64,000 nt of DNA, taken from assembly GCF_037038585.1 (NCBI RefSeq), contig NC_092524.1, forward strand, positions 41,426,001 to 41,490,000. Direction: 5' to 3'. Position 1 is the first letter of the stretch, and each line of letters begins with the position of its first letter. The stretch is from Patagioenas fasciata (lineage: Eukaryota > Chordata > Aves > Columbiformes > Columbidae). Shown here one piece after another: positions 1 through 14,879 of the stretch. The notes beneath the pieces are model-generated. The model saw nothing but the letters and a program-made list of their open reading frames with translations. It did not search any database and was not told the origin of the DNA. A program made the translations under genes and the position numbers.

Positions 1-2849
1 TCCTATGATCTGAAATTAGAAGCAAGAACATTACTGAAGCCAAGTTTTGTTCCTTGATCCAATGAACTGGCTTAATTACTGAACTGTCATCACCACTTGC
101 ATTCCTTAATCCTTGATTTCCTTAATCCAGATTTCTCTACAGGAGAAATATTAGCTACAATTATTTCTTTGGTAATGTCTTCATTTTGGAATTACTGTCC
201 ATGCATCCTTACAAAATCTCAACTATGATCACACACTCAGGCATGACCCTCTAATAAATCACTGTTCTAGGACAAATTCAGTAACTCTTCTAGAAAATGA
301 ATTTTCTTGACATTGCTCCAGAAAACCAGGCATTTGGAACCTGGCCTCTCAGCCCAACCTCTTTAATGTCCTACTCCTTCTAAGTCTTCAATATCATTCA
401 ACAAATCATGACAAACATAAGCACTGAAACTCTTCTATTACTGAATTAGATTTTAGGTTCAGTTTCTCCACTATATTGTGTTCTTAATCTTGCTTAGTCT
501 TTTATCTCTGAAGATGGCTTCTCTCCTAGCATACCCTTTTTTAAGTTGTGCCTTCCTCATAAGTACAGATGGAATCATTTTGGTAGCCAGATTCCCTTTA
601 ATATTTCTTTCCATTTCTTGTCTTATGTGAAATATAGTTAGTCTCAGTCTTTAGTGTAATCCCACACAGGTTCTGTACTCAGCTACTGTCTAGCAATTAT
701 TAACAGAATCTGAAGAAGCTAAATTTCTGTAGTTTTGTCCCTTCATATATTTGCTTAACCAATATAACTGTATATTGCCTCGATACTGAAGCACCACAAT
801 TCAGGATTAATTGTGGTATGTTAATTTTCAAATGCTACAAAATCTTCAAGCGAATGCAAAATGCTTGGGTTTTTAGCCTGTCATTTAGGGGGAAAGCTAA
901 GGACAGGATTACTGACATTACCACCTGAAAATCTAGGGTAGCATTTTTCACCTTTATTCTTGTGTAGTACTGAGAATATATTTTCAGATTTTTAAAATTC
1001 TGTCCTTAGACCAATGTGTAATCATACTGGCACATGAATAGGGTACTTACTAAATGAATTAATTTAACTTTTATGCAGTATAAAGAACTAAGAATAATGT
1101 TTTATCTTTTTTTCTCTGAAACTTACTGGGGCTTTAGAAGCACATACTGGAAACAAAAGTAATAACACTGTTGGCTTTCCAGCTACTGTTTCATGATCAT
1201 CTTAATTTTTCTTCATCTTTGAAGACTGTGGTCAATCTAAAGAAGTTTACATAGGTTTGTTGGAGGTTTATAGTCTTCTTCATGCTTTAGTCCTGTTTTG
1301 GATTAATCTTGTTTGCTTATTTCTAAAAGCTATTTTTAAAGGAAAATTTTATTCATAGTTTTCTATTATGGATTTTTTTTTTTTTAGTAAGAACTTTTTT
1401 ATCTTTCTTTTCCTCTAACACATTAATTTAAAATCACTTTTTTATGATTTTACTGTTTTAAGAATCATAATATGGAAGATACTGGATTCTGTTACTGCTT
1501 TGGATTCTAATGGTAACCATGCATCCAGGCTTCGAGTTGTTTCCACCTGATTCTAAGTTTTGGCCATAGTTATAAACTTAGAGTTTCATCTGACTCATTT
1601 ACCTGTGCTATAATAGGATATTTTACTTCTAATATTGCAGTATTTCTAGGAGTAGCTCCTATTTCTTTATAGCTCCTGCTAGATTTTATGTTCATGACTT
1701 TGCTTCATTTGCCTCAATTTTACCTCTACTGATGATACAGAAATGACTCGGGGTCCATCACCAACATATTTTAAATTGAAACCAAAAATAATTTACATAA
1801 TTGCCAGTACTAGCATAATGCATTTTTAAATTGTTCTGTGTTTTGTATATAGTGTAAGTGCAGGCATGCTATAGAAAATCACGTGCTAAGGCAGAAATTT
1901 TAAATTTATTTTCTTAGAGTTTCTGATTTACGTATACAATATACAGCATTACTGGAACAGGGTTGTGATCTGAAAGGCCACTTTGGTATTTCTCCTGCAG
2001 CACTGGAGCAATGCAGATGCATAGTTTTGGGGCTGAAGAGGAAAATCTCTACATCTATTTAGTACATGAAAGAATTTGCAGTTGTAATTTTAAGTGAGAA
2101 GGACGGCTACAGGGACATTTGTAGCAAATACAAAGAAAACAATAAATACTGACTTTCATTTCTGTAGCCTTTTCAAAGTATTTGTATTGAGTAGCATTCA
2201 AATTTTTTTTGCAAGTTATAAGAAGAAATGTTTATTACAGTAGCACGTATTTTAGATTGGTTTTTTCTAGGGGGAGGAGCTTATATAGTTCATTTTACAA
2301 AGGGCCTCTTTGATGATTATATGATGTTGATTTCCATATAGTAGAGAAATTCTCTGTAGAATAGAGAATACAGAATTTTAAAAGACAGAATTTGAAATAT
2401 TGAATTCTGTGCATTTCTAAGAGCCTCTAATTTCATTTCAAATGCCCCACACAGACAATTTACTAAAGGACAGTTATTGCTGATATGATGTAGCTTAAAA
2501 GGTACATATTCAATCTTAATTTCTATTTTGGGTTTGCAAAACTATTTTTTTAGTATATTTTACGTATCATGATAGATTTCTAACATAATAACTTGTGAGA
2601 AAATTAATTTTAAGTCCACAGAGAGCTGCCCATCATCAGAGCACTCTTTCTTTTTTCTCTCTGCTCAATGAGCTGAGAAGGTGAACATACTTCAGATTGC
2701 TAAACACTACTTTTCATGCAAGCAGCTGCTAGCTGCCACATCAGGATTATGGGAATGTGGATGCAGAGTTGCCAGAGATATTGTGGCATGTCCATGCTTG
2801 CATATGTTAAAACTGGATATATAGCTTAGAAGTTAGATCTGACTTCTGA
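1..2849. other. AT-rich non-coding DNA, nothing assigned
   Basis: I see no gene, RNA or recognisable repeat here. The stretch is AT-rich with short T and A runs, and no open frame is long enough to stand out on either strand. It could be intronic or intergenic; nothing in the sequence decides between these. Confidence 0.6.
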
Positions 2850-2930
2850 GGTGTTCCTCCTTTTAACAGAGGATTGGAATAGATGACCTCCAGAGACCCC
2901 TTCTAACCTGGATTATTTTATGATTCTGAT
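2850..2930 (+). mobile_element. CR1 LINE, 3'-terminal fragment
   Basis: This short piece matches the last part of the CR1 3' untranslated region. It reads in the order 'ggattggaatagatgacctc', then 'cagagaccccttctaacctg', then 'tatgattctgat', which is the family's typical tail and terminal octamer region. CR1 is the dominant avian LINE, and most copies are 5'-truncated as here. The orientation is opposite to that of the three longer CR1 copies in the window. No coding capacity remains. Divergence from the remembered consensus is moderate, so it is an old dead copy. Confidence 0.8.
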
Positions 2931-5900
2931 AAATGCATGATTACTATGGAATGTGATATCTTCTCAAAAAAGTAATCTCAAAGTAGTCTCAAATTTCTTG
3001 TTCAAATTTTCTAATTCTACAAATTCCAGTTCTGTGCTAAGAATTTGGGTGATACTTAATAACCGTACAAACCATAATGCTCAGTAGTACACATAAACTT
3101 CTTATGATTAATGTGTCAGGTCTGCATTACAATGCACTTAATTTCAGAAACCTTTTTTTCTTATCTTCTGACCAAGTTTAAGATTTTATAATCTTGTAAT
3201 CCTATAAGGGGAAGATCAAAGTTTTTGCTGGTTTCTGTCTTGTGTAATTGATTATATAGTGGCTTTATGATGAGGTTCCTTTCAGACATAAGCTTTGCCA
3301 AGAAGGTTTTATCTGGAGAACCTTGAATATCTATGTATATGCAGAAAATACGTCCAATAAGAAAGCAAATGTAGATAAACCAAATTCATGTCTAAATGTG
3401 GGTAAATATTCCCAGGCACATATCTTCTGCTTATTCCATTTGTGTAAAAGAAGAGTTGCCTTAATATTCCCAGCAAGATGTCAATTCTAGGTCTTGATAG
3501 TAGAAGTAATGTAGATGAGTGGTTATCATAAGGATAGTGTTTTATCAGATGTAGGGGTAAAACCAGCTCAATTATACTGGACCATTTATTTCTTTTTAGC
3601 TAACACTTCCCTATAGGACACATTGCTGAATTCTATAGTAAGGCAACTGACTGATAGTTTGACTTAAAAAAAATACACAAATTGTACAAAGTATTTTTTT
3701 GTTTGTTTTCTTTAAGAAGTTCTTATGGTTTTGCCCTAACAGCATTCAAATTCAAGAGATGTTACTGACATCTTTTCAAACAGTGAGCATGGATTTTATT
3801 TTTTTGAGGAATATGATTCATTTTCTGACAGCCTCAGATTACAAGTCCATATTTTCTCAGAAACTGCAGTCTATTTGTATATTGTACACAGTGGCCATGG
3901 TTCTTCAAAACAGTTAGAAATCCAGAATTAGTCCATGGTGGAGTTCAGTACAGTTCCCTCCAAATTTAGGCTAGAGGTTGAACTGGTATCTGTAAAGCTT
4001 TTCTTACAGGGACGAAAGGTCTGTGAAAGCTAATGCCTACATTACCGCACATTTTTCTTGGCAGAGAAAGATCTGTTGTCTTTTACTCCATAACAGCCCC
4101 TCTGGAATTTATCAAAATTTTGAGTTTAACTTTCTTCTCTATCTTCATAGAATGAATTTTTTCAGCAAAATTTCGTGGTTTGAATATATAGCTCACTTAG
4201 TTGAGCAACCTCCAGCCTAGGTTATTGAAACAGTTCTTCAACTTGGATAGTGTGTCCATGTGTTCTACCAATCAACTTTCAAAAAGGACAAAGTTTGTTT
4301 TGTGTTTGTTTTCTTTTTAAACCAAATCATAGCAGGTCTCAGAACCTGATAGTCCCGGGGATGGGAACTGTGGTAAGAACTGTGCCACTATGTATTGTAG
4401 AAAATCCTCTTCTGATTTCATTTAATTTTTGCCATTGTATTTCAGTGCAGCATCTTCAGGTGGCGTTGTCATAGGAATGTCTTTAGGAAGCAACTAGTCT
4501 CCTTTTTAAAAATCTGATTTGCTGAAATAGCTGAGTATATGAAAGCTCTGTAATTGTAATATTTTTGTCCACTTAGTGGAAGTCTCTAAAAAGTCTGACA
4601 TTTTCTGTAGTATATTATTATTCTTCGTCATGTAGATTCAGTAAATTTGTTTTTACAAGACTAGTCCAGAATTCATTGATAATGCTGGTAATGCTTCTTT
4701 CTCTGAAGAGAGAAAAGAGCAGTTAACCATGTATTTAAAGAAACCCTTCAATAAATAATTTCATGGTCTGTAAAAGCACCTTATTAAGGGGACAAAAAAA
4801 AAAAAATAATAAAAATCAACCAATTTGAAAGTTTTTCCATGAAAGTTGGCACCTGTTTCTGGGAGTGTTCGGTAATTCTGATTGTTAATATTGCAGAGAG
4901 TTGTGCCTAGAAAATCAGGATGAGTTACCATTTTTCATATTAAAAAGTAATAGTTTTTTGTATGCATAAGTAATTCTTTATCATATGTTTATGCAGATCA
5001 GTTTATTCTTGCAATTTTTATTATCCTCCACCATCAGAAGGTGAAAATGCTTTTGCCAAGTGGTGATCAGTTTACTTCATGGGATCTTTTTCTTCAGTCA
5101 TTTCCAAATATCACACAGAAGAATAGGTTCTTAAAGTATTGATGGTTGATTAAAGTATTTTTGCATATCCTTTTTATTTTTTGACTCATCAATATAATTT
5201 TTTTCAGTTCTCCACAGTGATGTCACACAATCAATGTCACAATTTTTCAGCAATAATGTTAAAAGTAAAAGATGGTTGAAGTCACCCACTCCAGGCCAGT
5301 CAGTAAGAAGAAACAAGGTAAACTCTATTACCTCCACTTACTGTCTACTATATGGATGTTACTTACTCAAAGGTTAACCTAATCTGTTATACCTCACAAT
5401 CATTCAAATAAAAATATTGCAAAATACAGAAATCTGTAAATGAAATAGTTAACAGACTGTAACACTACTAGTTTTATTCTGAATACTTTCTGATTCTTCA
5501 CTGATTTCTCCTTCCACTATCATTAACTATTTTTCTGTTCATTCTTTAAAAACAAAGTACTTCACAGAAGACTTTATTGATGTCATTTTACCCATGTTTA
5601 CACAGCATTGTTCTCAGAGAAATGAAAATTACATAGCAATCTGAGTGTTACAGATGCTTAGGCAGTTTTGTTACTGTTTCCCAACTTGAACAGCAGTAAC
5701 TCCTGCAGATCCAGTTATAAGATCTGGTCACAAAACATGATGCTAATAATGTAGGAGAAGTATCCTGACATAATTTTTCCCGTTCAATATCTATGCTTTT
5801 TCTTTTTGCATTGAGTTAAAAAATCGTTGAGATAAAGCTCTGTAATTTTATCTTTTGCTTTCATTTTTCCCGCTGATCAAGAAAACCATTTATTTAAAAT

Positions 5901-8900
5901 CCTTTATAATAAATATGTTTTGAAAAGTAAATATATATTTTAGTCCTCAATGGGCAGTTTTGCAAAGTCTGAAATAGATGTGAATAAGCAACTTGGCTGT
6001 TTCAAAGATTAAATATGTTCAGAAAATGCTTGAGGCTTCAGTGATGAGTTTAACTGCAGAAAAAAAAAAACAAACTTTGGAAGCAAAGAGCTTCAGATGA
6101 AGATGATTATGTATATAAGATTATACCAGAGACTAGCACCAAATAAGAAACATCACATTTTCAGCCCTGCAACTCAGCCCAGCAGGCTTCCTAGAAAGTG
6201 ATATTGCTATTACGGACTGGCAGAAATGCATTAAATACTTTTTTCAAAGTTCAAGTAGCATGGATATTGCACTTTTGAGTCTGTTTTCGCATAAAGAGGT
6301 GTCTGGAAGAAAGGATAGTGTTTCAAGGGTACTCTGTCTTGCACTGTGAAAATAGTACTGGAAGTATTTCCTTTATTGTGTCATTATAACAGATGAGCCT
6401 TATTGCAGTCTGAAGACACACATGGTCACATAAAACTGTTCTTTGTATTTTTGTTTGAGAAAACTATTCATGATTTGTGTATTGATGGTCATAAACTGTA
6501 TGTTTTTAATTGATACATTTGAAAGATTTTTAGAAATGTGGATCTGAAATTGGATTTTTCAGGTATTTAGTTTTGAAGACTTTTTGCATTATATTTTGCA
6601 TATTTAGCTGATAATGTAAAAACTAACAATACTTACTAGTTCATTTTTATTTTAAAAACATTTTGAAATGCCACAATGTTCCATAGTAGGAAATATGTAA
6701 AAATGTAATAAGTAAGACCAGAGATACTGGTAGGAATTATATGACTGGTTCCCAATAGGGGAAGAAGCAGCCCTAACATGAATGGAAAAGGAAGGGGTAA
6801 AAGAACTCATGGTTTGTGGAAGAAGTGCGCCAACCACGGTACACTGTGACTGACAAAGGGATGGATTACAGCTCTTTTAGTTCTTCTATCTGTCCTAGTA
6901 TAAGAAATATCGACTTCCATTTGTAAAAAGATGTTGAAAATTTGTATCTTGGCTTTTTTGAGACTAAAACCAAAGTTAAGATGAAATATCAATTCATTTT
7001 AAGAGGAGATTATTTGTGATCTCAATAGTGAATCTCCATTATTTCTTGGCTACTAATTTGCATGTTTCAAGTCATATTGGCTGTGTAAACTAGTGATATA
7101 AGGAAGACTAAAGTAATGTCTCCAGAGTTGCCACAGACAAATCTGTTTTCTGAAGGCTCACTTGAAAGTCACGTGGCCATCTACCAGCTTTGGCATCAAT
7201 TGATGAAAAGGGCTGCTGTCCTTTTTCAAATGCTTGTGAAAGCAATGCAGTCAAGTGACAAAGTATGAAAAATTAATTATTTGAAAATTCTAATTTAAGG
7301 TCTAGAAATATCTGCAAAGACACTATTACAAACTTTAAGTCTTTCTAGTAGCATACTAAGAAACATGGGAAAATCTGTGCCTTGATTTGGTTTGCAATGG
7401 CAAATACTGTAATGCCATAATGATAGTTATTTGGGCCAAGCTGCTTGCTGTCAGAGTCCCTAAATGCAATTTGGAAGTACATCTTTGTAATAATTTCACA
7501 CATGACTGAGACTTACAAACTCCTAAACTTAACTTAGATTGAAGATAAAGACAAACTGTGGTATATAAGAGGAGTGGCCAACATAAAAGAGATAGTATTT
7601 AGGACAATCATGTAAATATTTGTAAGAGTCTGATTTATTAAGAAATTTGAGAATAGCCTATTGAGTATTATTACAAAAATTTGAAGTATGATTCTTTCTT
7701 TCATTTAAGGTCTTTTACCTGAGCAAACTGTATTTTTTCTTAATCATCATACAGTCTTGTTCTCTTTGGTACTGATAATCTGAAATACCAAGAAATCAGT
7801 ATGTTTCCAGTACAGTTATCATGAATGCTTGAATAGGAAAAATGGGGAGGACACAGTATTTAAAAAAATATATATATATTTGTTTTGGCTGCAACTTGAA
7901 TAAACTTGGAAATATTTTAACCTTGCATCAGCAAAATATACTAATAAAATTACTTATTTATTAGGCTATATGTATTTAACATTGATAATATGGGTTTCAC
8001 ATCTACATTAGATTCACTAGTCTACTAATTTTATGGTTCTATTTTATCTGAACTTCATCTCTCTATCGCTCTCTAATGAACAGAATAGCCTTTTGGATTC
8101 TTGATGCTGTTTTACAGCAGTGTCAAGTCCTAGACTGAGGTTGCACGGTTTTCCTCTGTGTCTGAAGTCCTTTGATTTTAAGGATTTACAGTATTCAAAA
8201 AGCAAATTAATTTGAACATAAGTGAAATGGGGTTTAATAAAAAGCCTGACTTTTGCAAAATGTTGAACGTATTTTTCTTTCTATGACAGTCAGCACAGAC
8301 AGTGGGACTAAACGTTGGTGAATAGGATCCTGTTACAACCATAAACTTCAGTTTTGCTATTTTTAAGTGCCATGGGCTATACTACATCAGATAAATCTAA
8401 TGCTAACTGCATCAGATAAAACTAAAGTAGTCCAACTTTGTGGTATTAGCTATGTTTCATATTTAATAGCACAGTAGATCTAGTTAATCAAAAAGCATCA
8501 CTTATTTAAAAAAATAAACATGACATGAGAATATGTAACTTAAATAAATCCTAGAGGTCATGTATTCAGAATAATTAAATGTATATTTGTATATAGCATG
8601 GTGACTGTGTAAGCACCATATTTCCATACAAATGGAATTATGGCTGTTTTTCTGAAGATGTCTTTTTTTTTTTTTTTGGTTCCTACAGATGAATTTATTT
8701 CTTAGACTTCCTCTTTACTTGAGAAGTGAGAAAACTTAGCAGAAATTCTAAAGCAGCTGAAACTTTTAACAATATATCGTCAGAGTCTAAGAATCAGAAA
8801 TTACAGGAAAAGACTGTTTTCTAACACCTGCTTTTGCAGCATGTGAATAATTCTCACAACGGCTCCTAAATTCACTGTCTGGGGGGTTGGCCTGGGATTT

Positions 8901-10508
8901 TACATGCCCTTCATTCAATCTGTATGCACAATATCATATAGTGGGCCTTGAAATTTTTGGAGTCTTATCATATAATAAATGAGGTTAGCTGAGGCTCTGT
9001 CCCCTAGCTGTTTTCATTAAACAGTTTCAAATATGGCCATTCTTGAATAGCAATACAGAATGTAGTAGCAATTGCCTCATTTTGATTTTAAGTCATGAGG
9101 AGTCAGAATGCTTTGACCTATTTATATTAGAAAAGAGAAATTACTTGATAGAGTGGGTTCATTTACAAAGAATTTACAAAATCTTCTTTCTATGAACACA
9201 GCAGGAATCGAGTAACTGCAGACAATTTGTCTTCTCACATTTCTCAGCATTTTCCAAGGATTCCTCTCCTCAGAGACGTTTCTACTCTTTCTTTTGCCTC
9301 AAGGGCATTTTACTTTTATGTCTCTATGGCATTTTGACTGTTTCTGTGACTTTGTCTTTTCCTAGGTGATTTGTACACAGATACACCCACCTCCACTTAC
9401 TAGCACCAAAGCAGCTCCTTATTCTTCAGTGTCTAAGCAGCCTTACATTTCAGTGAGGTATCAATGTTTTTGTTTCTTGTTCAAAAAAGTAGTAACAGCT
9501 TGCTACATCTATCCTGAATAAAGAATGACTGTCAGCTTTATCATACTAATTTTCTACCCAAATACAGCCTTATGTGTTGTCTGGGGATGAACTGTTTACA
9601 CATTTATTTTAGAAACTGTTGAGACGATAAAACACATTTCACATAGAATTCCTAGCCAAAATGAAACATGTACCCAAAGGTCTTAAAGAAGTACAGTGCT
9701 TACGTCATTTTGATCCTCCACTGATGAGCTGTGCGAAGAATTTTAACCCATAGTCAAGGTCTATATCAGCTTTTGAAGGAGTTTTATTCATGTTCCACCT
9801 CCTCCTTTTTTGTTTCTTGGGCTGGCAGGAAGGGTCTAACAGAAAAGGATCACCAATAATGCATTGTAGTTGCCAACAGGTCCCAGAAGAGTCTGTTTAA
9901 CAAACATCACAGTAAGAAGGACAAGGGAGAATGGACATAACAAAGTGCCTTCCATTTACAGGGATCATAACCTGTAATATACGCTGAGAAGGACTTCAGA
10001 ATTTCTGATGCTTTAGCAAATACTTTGAATTATTCCAAGGGTTTGAGATCTCTTTGAACCATTAATCACTGATTAACAAGGAAAATTTATTATTTTCCCA
10101 GAAATATTCCTGCAAATTGGTATGTTATCTGTCAGCGTCTTGTTTAGAACAGTGAAATTCACAACTGTTAAGATCCCTTAACAGAGTAGATAACAAAGGG
10201 CAGAAAAAAAAACATTTTTCATTCACTCTTTGTGTCCTAACTAAATTTCAGACATAATCCAGTGAATACCAGTTATTTACAAGAAATTTTGTTCGGAGAA
10301 ATTGAATCAGAGAGAAAGAAAACAAAGTTAATTAGCAGAAATAAAGATGAAGGAAATTATTTGTATAATTTGTGAGTCACTATGCTGTACCAGCCATTGT
10401 GAAAACCATATCACATACCATATAATTAACAATCTTCTCTGTCTAGCCACCAAGACAGGCCGACATGTAACAGGCTGACCAATTTATTATAACGGGTCTT
10501 TTAGACTA

Positions 10509-10540
10509 GACTGATTGCAGAAAAGACTGATTGCAGTAAA
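10509..10540. repeat. 16-bp tandem duplication
   Basis: Two adjacent 16-base units beginning 'gactgattgcag' lie head to tail. They differ at a single base (A at 10521, T at 10537). This is a simple local duplication with no sign of function. Confidence 0.8.
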
Positions 10541-13500
10541 AATTATGGAGAATGTTCCAGATGACGTTAAAATATAGATGCTACATACGCTAGCATTTTT
10601 CCAAATCTTTATTCATTCTGAATATTACATATCTCTCAGTACAGAGGACCCCACATGCAGCCACAGAAGAGGACTGAACAGGCTGTCAGAGTTTTTCAGA
10701 TAACACATGGATAGACCATGGCAGTTAATTTTGCCCAGTTCTGCATGTGTCATTTTCAGGCTGCCAAAGGCATGTGTAAACTGGCTTGCAGTGCCATTAT
10801 TCATCCTCTTGCTGATCAAGAAAGAACCCACATTTTATTATTATGCTATACATGGACTCATTCCTCAATAGACTAGTTTTGATGTGTTCCCAGCAGATCA
10901 TTCCTGCTTGCTCACTGAAGTAGCTGTAACTCTCCCTGTTTGATACTGTATCTGAGAGTATTACAGTCATGAACTGAGCCTCGTTTCTTGTGTTGCTGAG
11001 AAATAGAGATGCCGAACAGTATCTGTTGGAGCAGGAACTAGACCTACTGAGTCATACATAGTTCAGAACAGTATCAGTCAGAACTTTCCTCTTTCTGTAC
11101 ATGTTGAAGCTTTTTTCTCTCAGTTAGTGATCCACAAAATCTGCCTAAACATGAATGCAGAGGTTTTACAGATCTGTGAAGAGAATTCACAATCTTATAT
11201 GGTATTTATTATACAATATATGGTACTCTTTCTTTTGGTTGCTTATAGGTGTACATTCTTGCTTTGGTGTCAGTTACTGAAATACTAGACATGCCAAATC
11301 GTGAATGATATTTAGAAAACTCTTAAGTCATTAAGTGTCCCATGATTTTTTTACAAGAGCATCAATTTTGGATGAAGGTCAGCTGGAATTTTGCCTGCCT
11401 CACACTTCTTTTGTATTTTAAATTATTGTCGTAATGTTCAGTCTTAAATTGTCATGTAGTTTATTCAGCACTTCTTGAAACTGCTATATTTCACACTGGT
11501 ATGTGTAACATAACAGGTGAACTGATCCCTGTTATGTTTTATGAGAATGCTACCTTTCTCAGCTTTTCAAAATTATAAATTCCTTCATTTCTAAAATAAT
11601 GGCTGTGGGGTTCTTCTGCTAAAATATTACTGTATGGTTTTAAGTCTATTTTGAATTATACTCTAGATCATTTAATCTGCATTCTGATCTTGTTTATATG
11701 AGTTCATATGCTCATGCCCTTTAGAAAGGGGACATTGTGCACACTTTTAAATGTGTGACGTGTGTGAGAAGGGACAGAAGCCAAGTAACAATGAGGTAAA
11801 ATGAAGAGAATAGGCTTCTTAGCATTGCAAGTACCATCTGTTCTGTAGAAACGCATCCTCTGTGTTGGCATTGCCACAGTGGTATGACATGTGTTATTAC
11901 TTTTAATCATACTTTGTGCTGAAGAAAAGTCTGGTAACATGACAGATTCAGAGGTTGCAGACTCCCTCAGAGTTAGTGCCTAGAAATCTAAGATTGCTTA
12001 GAATGTTCAATATTTTTGTTTCTGAAATACAATGGCCTGTGTAAAATTATGCCACTGGGAATCAAGCTACTAGGGCACATATAATTACTTTTGTATATGA
12101 GATGAGGAAAGCAGATAGTATTTAGATTAAAAGATGACAATTTCATAAGATTCTGGAAAATTGTATGCTGAAGAGTTTGTCATTTTCATAGGGTATAATG
12201 GTGGGGTATTACAGGATAATACTAGATAGAAGAAATGACAGAAGGTTTTCTGTCCTGACTCAGACCTTTTTTCCAGATTTACTAATAATAACAATTCTTT
12301 GTTTATCAAAACAAGGAAACAGTTCAAAGCCATTACGTAAACCAGTCCTTACTGAGACACCTATTGTGAGGTCCTTGCACATGTCAAAACGAAAAACTTA
12401 CTGACCTAAACAATGTTCTTTATGCATCGTATAATACACAAAAACAAGGGCCTAATTCTTGTCTTATTGCTAGCCACTGTCAGCTAAAGTAGATGCAAGA
12501 CATTGTCCTTATGTTTTAATAGAGACACAATCCATAAGTGATACGGATTGTCTTTTTTACAGTTACTGAAATATTAATAACCACCAATTCTGGAATCACA
12601 CGTCATAGTTTTGTTCTCAATGACAACCAAATGATGTCATATTTCTCTCAATTAGACCTCACTTGTCTGTCATCAGTGACAGTGACCTTTCAAACACAGA
12701 CAGGCAGAGGTATGTAACTTCTGGCTGTGTGTTGTCAGGAGGCTCTTACTAATATCTGGACCCCAAGGTTTTCTGAAACAGGAGGAATAGCCTTTTGGTC
12801 TTATGTTAGATTCAAACAGCATGGCATCTAACTCATGTCATATGGCTATGATGGCCAAAACTACAGAAGCTTGGCAATTCATTTAGGAACTTGAGTACTT
12901 TTTGAATTAAAATTGAATAATAGAGAACTAATTTATTGAATAAAACATTTAAATAATCATTGCTGGTTTGAATATGTTCCCAAAATATCTTTTCCATGTC
13001 TATTTTTCTACATAATATTGTTTGATGAAAATCTGTGCAATATTTCAGCTTATTTTTTTATTTGTTTTTAGTGGGGTTTGTTGTTGTTTTTTATTAAACA
13101 TTCTAATTTGACTTGTCAAAAATCTTCTCAGTAGATGCCTTCAGTGTATTCTTTGAAATTCTTCAGTGTCCTTTAATATTCTAAACCATGTAGAGTTAAT
13201 CATTACATACAATTGTAGTTTTATAATGTTGATTTCACATGATCAATAAAAGAAAATTAGATTTTCAGTTTTGGTAATAATTTTCAATTGTTACTAGGGT
13301 AACCTAATAAAACTGCTCAGAATACATACTTTCATAGTCTTCACGAGTCACCTGGGAAAGGACATTGTTGGTTAACATTTGCATTTAGGATATTGTCTTG
13401 CATTTTATTAAATCTGTAAAAAATTGGTTTGTAATATATTCTGTTGTAGCTCAGTCTTTTAAGGGGTGGATATTAGAAATGCTGTAGTTTCCATGCATAT

Positions 13501-13628
13501 TGGAGCAGATGTCAATGAACTTGTACCACTAAAAAGGCTACATGAAATGTGCAAATCAAAATGTATTTGTCACAATCAATCAGTATAACTGCAGATATAG
13601 CATATGCCAAGACCCATTAAACATGCAT

Positions 13629-13637
13629 GGGGGGGGG
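13629..13637. repeat. G9 homopolymer
   Basis: Nine consecutive G residues are followed by CGG, inside AT-rich DNA. The exact length is prone to sequencing error. Confidence 0.8.
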
Positions 13638-14879
13638 CGGAATTCTGCATTATTTTAATACTGTTTTCATCATTCCCTTTGAAATCCCTGAAAGTTTTAC
13701 CCTGAAGGATACAATAACATAAGTGATAACACACTATTATCCACATGACTAGTCACATCATTCTAGTCTTTGGGAGACATAAGAGGCAAGCATTCAAATC
13801 TACTGATTGTTAAACATCAAATAGATTTATTTCTCTCACTTAGGATTCTCAAAAAGTAACAACTAATACAGCAGTATTAAACATCTATTAATAGATAAAT
13901 AAATAAATAAAATGTAATTTTCTATCATTGTATTTCCCAAACTATCTTTAACACATCCACTGAGTTTTTAGTCCTATACAAATATCAGAAAATGGTAACA
14001 GAGAGAATGGTATGTCACAATTTTGAGAAAAACATGGACCAAGTCTTCTGTCACAATACTAGCTTTAATTCTGAACTGAACAGGAGATGTAAAGTTCAAC
14101 TTAGGATTATCCTTTCTAAACACAGAGATCTTCAACTGGTTCAGGACCCTCTCATTTTTATTGTCTTTCAAATAAATTCTTACAAAGCTTAGTAGCTGCA
14201 GTTGAAATTTACTGGAAAATAAGTTAAATATTGCAAGCTATGGACATATATGAACACATCTTAACCTTTTTGATGGTGGTTAAATCACTGGACTTCAATA
14301 AGTGATTTTGATTTTGAAGAAATTGTCTTTTATCTAGTTGTAGAGATTCATGCTTTTGGAGGGTGCAGAAGCAGGTTCTAGACTTTCTTAGTTATGTACA
14401 ATTTAAGTCCTACTTAACTCCAAAGTGTGAAATTTGATATTGGAGTGGCAAAAAAAAATTATTTCTGAATGCTTATGGAGTTCCCTCACCAGTTTAGTCT
14501 ACCATAACAATCTACTGATTAAGAAAAACATACAGTCCATGAAACTCTGATGGACATTCATAGGAAAAAGATTCCTAGGCTTTTATTCCTACACAAAATG
14601 AATGGCTGCTCATCTTGGTATTGGAAGCTCCAGATACTGGCAATGGGAAACAGGACATCTCATTCCTCATGGTAGCTTAATAGTACATCAGAAAGGAAAC
14701 ACCTGGTTAAACAGTCCATACCTCTGCACTTCTGCTTGCTCTTTTAGCTGAAAGCTTTGCACAGAGTTCAAATATGAGATGCCCGGCTTGGCCTGCAACC
14801 TTCTCTGAAGTCAAGCCACTGCATTATGCCCTAGCTTTAGCTTTGGTGTGCTCCTCATAGGCTTTCCCAAAATGCATGT

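Larger units (their letters stand above)
2931..14700. other. AT-rich non-coding DNA, nothing assigned
   Basis: I see no supported gene in these 11.8 kb. Open frames of 60-78 codons occur on both strands (for example 11704-11940 minus and 12198-12404 plus), but they are rich in Phe, Leu, Ser and Lys, show no domain I recognise and overlap frames on the opposite strand. Simple-sequence content includes a T15 run at 8663-8677, an A-rich tract near 4793-4806, a G9 run at 13629-13637 and a short AAAT tract near 13890-13912. A 16-bp tandem duplication lies at 10509-10540. Confidence 0.55.
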